Assembly: GCA_007119095.1 (NCBI GenBank)
Contig: SKQI01000020.1
Coordinates: 1 to 7,377 of the forward strand
Length of the DNA stretch: 7,377 nucleotides
From: Wenzhouxiangella sp.
GTDB lineage: Bacteria; Pseudomonadota; Gammaproteobacteria; Xanthomonadales; Wenzhouxiangellaceae
Direction of reading: 5' to 3'
The notes under the pieces are model-generated. The model did no database searches. It had not been told where the DNA came from and saw only the letters and a list, made by a program, of their open reading frames with translations. The translations under genes were made by a program, and so were the position numbers. This document shows, one piece after another, positions 5,631 through 7,377 of this stretch (its first letter is position 1; each line of letters begins with the position of its first letter).

Positions 5631-6662
5631 ATGAAGAAAACACTGATTATAGGATTGATTCTGGTCGCCGCTGTCTGGTTGCTGTTGCTGCCCGGCGCTG
5701 TTGGCCTGTTTCTGAAAGACCGTGCCCCAGGCTGGCTCGACAGCGAAGAGCGCGACCTGCGCCAGGAGTATGTACCCGGCTGGTTTACCTCGCGCCTGCA
5801 GGCCAGCGATGGTGAAGGCTACTGGATTGAGCTCCGGGCACGTCACTTTCCGCCATTCAGTCGCGGTCTGTTTGCCACTCGCGGCGAACTGACGACACCG
5901 TTCTCAGGTCGTGTACTGAACCTGGCCGGTCGATTCACCCTGAATGGCGAAACCGATTTGAAAATCGATGGCAGCGAACTGACGCTGCTGGCCGATCCGG
6001 CAATTCAAGCCGGCAGCGCTCAAATCCAGGCAAATCGCAACCGACGGGGCGCCACCCGGATTGATCTTGAGCTGGCCGACCTGGATCTTTACGACGCGCT
6101 GGGCAACAGGATCGATTACCAGTCTGCTGACGCACTGATCACCTGGCGCCAGCGCGGAAACGGCCTGGCCAGCACCGGTCTGCAGCTGGACTTTGACGGT
6201 CACCAGGGCCTGCGCCTGGCATTGGAGGCAGAGTCCGTTCACATGGCGGCATTGACAGAGCTGCGCGAGGGCCTTCAGCAATTGCGCAATGCTGCTCCCG
6301 ACAGCGTTGACCAGCGGCTGGCTGCATTGACCATTGCCGCAGCCTGGCAACAGATCAATGCCAGTGGCTTGCAGGTAACCTTGCACGAGTTCGGGCTCGG
6401 TCCGGAAACCCGATTTCGGGGACACTGGGCCGCCGGCCAGCGTCAGCCCGACATCACCGGCAGCGGTCGAGTTGCGGCCCTGATCGACACTCTCGCGCCG
6501 CTGGTTGGAATGGTTCGCGCGCTGGATCCAGAAGAAAGCCAGCAGCAGACTTCAGACTGGATTCAGGCTTTGGTCGATGGCGGCTGGCTGAGTATTGACG
6601 GTGCCGAGTTCGAGTTTCGTTATCCGCCGCCTTCTGGAGAGTTGGCTTTACCAGTACCTTGA
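5631..6662 (+). CDS. Membrane-anchored periplasmic protein, possibly YdgA/DUF945-like
   Basis: A 343-residue protein with a short basic N-terminus (MKK), one hydrophobic segment (about 4-28) and a long soluble remainder, so probably tethered to the inner membrane and facing the periplasm, or carrying an uncleaved signal. No catalytic motif or cysteine pair is visible. The layout (MKK-TM start, WFTSRLQ at 51-57, FSRGLFATRGEL at 76-87, alternating beta-type segments, a helical Ala/Leu/Gln-rich stretch at about 205-245, and a beta ending GGWLSIDGAEFEFRY) recalls the YdgA/DUF945 family, but only loosely. The ATG at 5631 is preceded by no clear Shine-Dalgarno or promoter. It diverges from rsmG and converges on the oppF-like gene 23 bases beyond its stop, with no terminator hairpin between. 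Function unknown. Confidence 0.8.
   Translation: MKKTLIIGLILVAAVWLLLLPGAVGLFLKDRAPGWLDSEERDLRQEYVPGWFTSRLQASDGEGYWIELRARHFPPFSRGLFATRGELTTPFSGRVLNLAGRFTLNGETDLKIDGSELTLLADPAIQAGSAQIQANRNRRGATRIDLELADLDLYDALGNRIDYQSADALITWRQRGNGLASTGLQLDFDGHQGLRLALEAESVHMAALTELREGLQQLRNAAPDSVDQRLAALTIAAAWQQINASGLQVTLHEFGLGPETRFRGHWAAGQRQPDITGSGRVAALIDTLAPLVGMVRALDPEESQQQTSDWIQALVDGGWLSIDGAEFEFRYPPPSGELALPVP
5646..5651 (-). promoter_or_regulatory. Candidate -10 box for the rsmG-parA-parB operon
   Basis: A perfect TATAAT on the minus strand (CCTATAATCAG). No hexamer resembling TTGACA occurs 16-19 bases upstream and there is no extended -10 TG, so the promoter is only half supported. The expected start near 5639 would exclude the GTG at 5643 as rsmG start and leave a leader of about 29 bases to the TTG or about 92 to the ATG at 5547. 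The site is inside codons 6-7 of the divergent gene. Confidence 0.35.
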
Positions 6663-6685
6663 GGTCGGAAAGAAGGAAGAGGAAT

Positions 6686-7377
6686 TCAGTCGTCAGTTCC
6701 CGATTCTTCGAACAGCTCACGATGCCTGAGGCAGGCGACCTGGTTACCGTCGTCCAGGGTTTCCAGTAGAGGGACTTCCTGGCGGCATTGATCAGTGGCG
6801 TGCGGGCAGCGGGTGTGGAAGACGCAGCCGGTGGGCGGGTTCAGCGGTGACGGGATATCGCCTTCCAGCGAGCGGCGGGCACGGGCGCGCTCCTTGACCG
6901 GATCAGGAATCGGCACCGATTCAATCAGGGCGCGGGTGTAGGGGTGGCGCGGCTTCAGGTAAATGCTGTCGCGGTCAGCCACTTCCATGATCTTGCCCAG
7001 GTACATCACCAGCACGCGGTCGGAGACGTGCCGCACCACCGACAGGTCGTGGGCGATGAAAATCAGCGACAGCTGCAGCTTTTTCTGCAGGTCCTTCAAC
7101 AGGTTCACGATCTGGGCCTGGATCGACACATCCAGGGCGCTGACCGGCTCGTCGCAGACCACCAGGCGCGGGTTGACCACCAGCGCGCGGGCAATCCCGA
7201 TGCGCTGGCACTGGCCGCCGGAGAACTCGTGCGGGTAGCGGTTGATCTGCTCCGGTAGCAGGCCGACCAGCTTCATGATGCCCTGGACCCGCTCGCGTAC
7301 CTGCAGGCGCGACATCGACGGATAGAAGGTGCGCAGCGGTTCGGCGACGATATTCCCGACGGTCATGCGCGGGTCCA
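6686..7377 (-). CDS. oppF: Oligopeptide/dipeptide ABC transporter ATP-binding protein, OppF-type (5' end outside window)
   Basis: One of the two nucleotide-binding subunits that power peptide import through an Opp/Dpp-type inner-membrane permease. The frame is open to the window edge. The DPRMTVGNIVAEPL stretch at the edge is an internal family motif, so the Met at 7366 is not the start and the Walker A domain lies outside. Numbering from that Met, visible features are the ABC signature SGGQCQRIGIARAL (49-62, with Cys in place of Arg as in E. coli OppF), Walker B LVVCDEP (68-74), D-loop SALD (76-79) and H-loop AHD (105-107). The family C-terminal extension includes HPYTRALIESVPIPDP, LEGDIPSPLNPPTGC and cysteines 181, 187, 194 and 212. 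These Cys positions fit the Fe-S-binding pattern reported for some members of this family. OppF is favoured over DppF by the signature, but the substrate cannot be fixed. Confidence 0.93.
   Translation of the reverse strand, partial: DPRMTVGNIVAEPLRTFYPSMSRLQVRERVQGIMKLVGLLPEQINRYPHEFSGGQCQRIGIARALVVNPRLVVCDEPVSALDVSIQAQIVNLLKDLQKKLQLSLIFIAHDLSVVRHVSDRVLVMYLGKIMEVADRDSIYLKPRHPYTRALIESVPIPDPVKERARARRSLEGDIPSPLNPPTGCVFHTRCPHATDQCRQEVPLLETLDDGNQVACLRHRELFEESGTDD

Noticed and set aside
6663..6685. Possible bidirectional terminator between the convergent genes.
   Set aside because: The 23 bases are purine-rich with no inverted repeat, so nothing supports a terminator.

Overview
This is a GC-rich window (about 60% G+C by eye) from what looks like a gammaproteobacterial chromosome, close to the replication origin. 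The gene order read on the minus strand, rsmG - parA - parB - (extra gene) - atpI - atpB, is the classic origin-proximal block of Gammaproteobacteria. The proteins are gamma-type throughout. The secreted-protein style is reminiscent of Wenzhouxiangella- or Xanthomonadales-like lineages, but that finer placement is only an impression.

Layout from left to right. Positions 1-134 hold no gene but carry a long near-perfect inverted repeat (13-95), lying downstream of atpB where atpE would be expected. atpB (135-1070) and atpI (1092-1487) are the first genes of the F1Fo ATP synthase operon. Upstream of atpI is a 225-base gap with an extended -10 promoter and leader hairpins. Next comes an unusual gene for a 497-residue secreted protein built from autotransporter/PEP-CTERM-associated repeats but with no outer-membrane barrel (1713-3206). 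It sits between parB and atpI, which are normally adjacent. parB (3294-4169), parA (4169-4954) and rsmG (4951 to about 5610) overlap by a few bases and form one tightly coupled minus-strand operon for chromosome segregation and 16S rRNA methylation.

Divergent from rsmG, with 5' ends that touch or overlap, is a plus-strand gene for a membrane-anchored periplasmic protein (5631-6662), possibly YdgA/DUF945-like. It converges on an OppF-type oligopeptide transporter ATPase (6686 to the window end), whose 5' part is outside the window. mnmG, the usual neighbour upstream of rsmG, is absent from this side.

The best candidates for something new are the 83-base inverted repeat between atpB and the presumed atpE, the barrel-less repeat protein in the parB-atpI gap, and the structured leader of the atp operon. 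I see no complete, clearly novel multi-gene system. There are no tRNA, rRNA or CRISPR features and no recognisable transposase gene. I found no parS or convincing DnaA box by eye.
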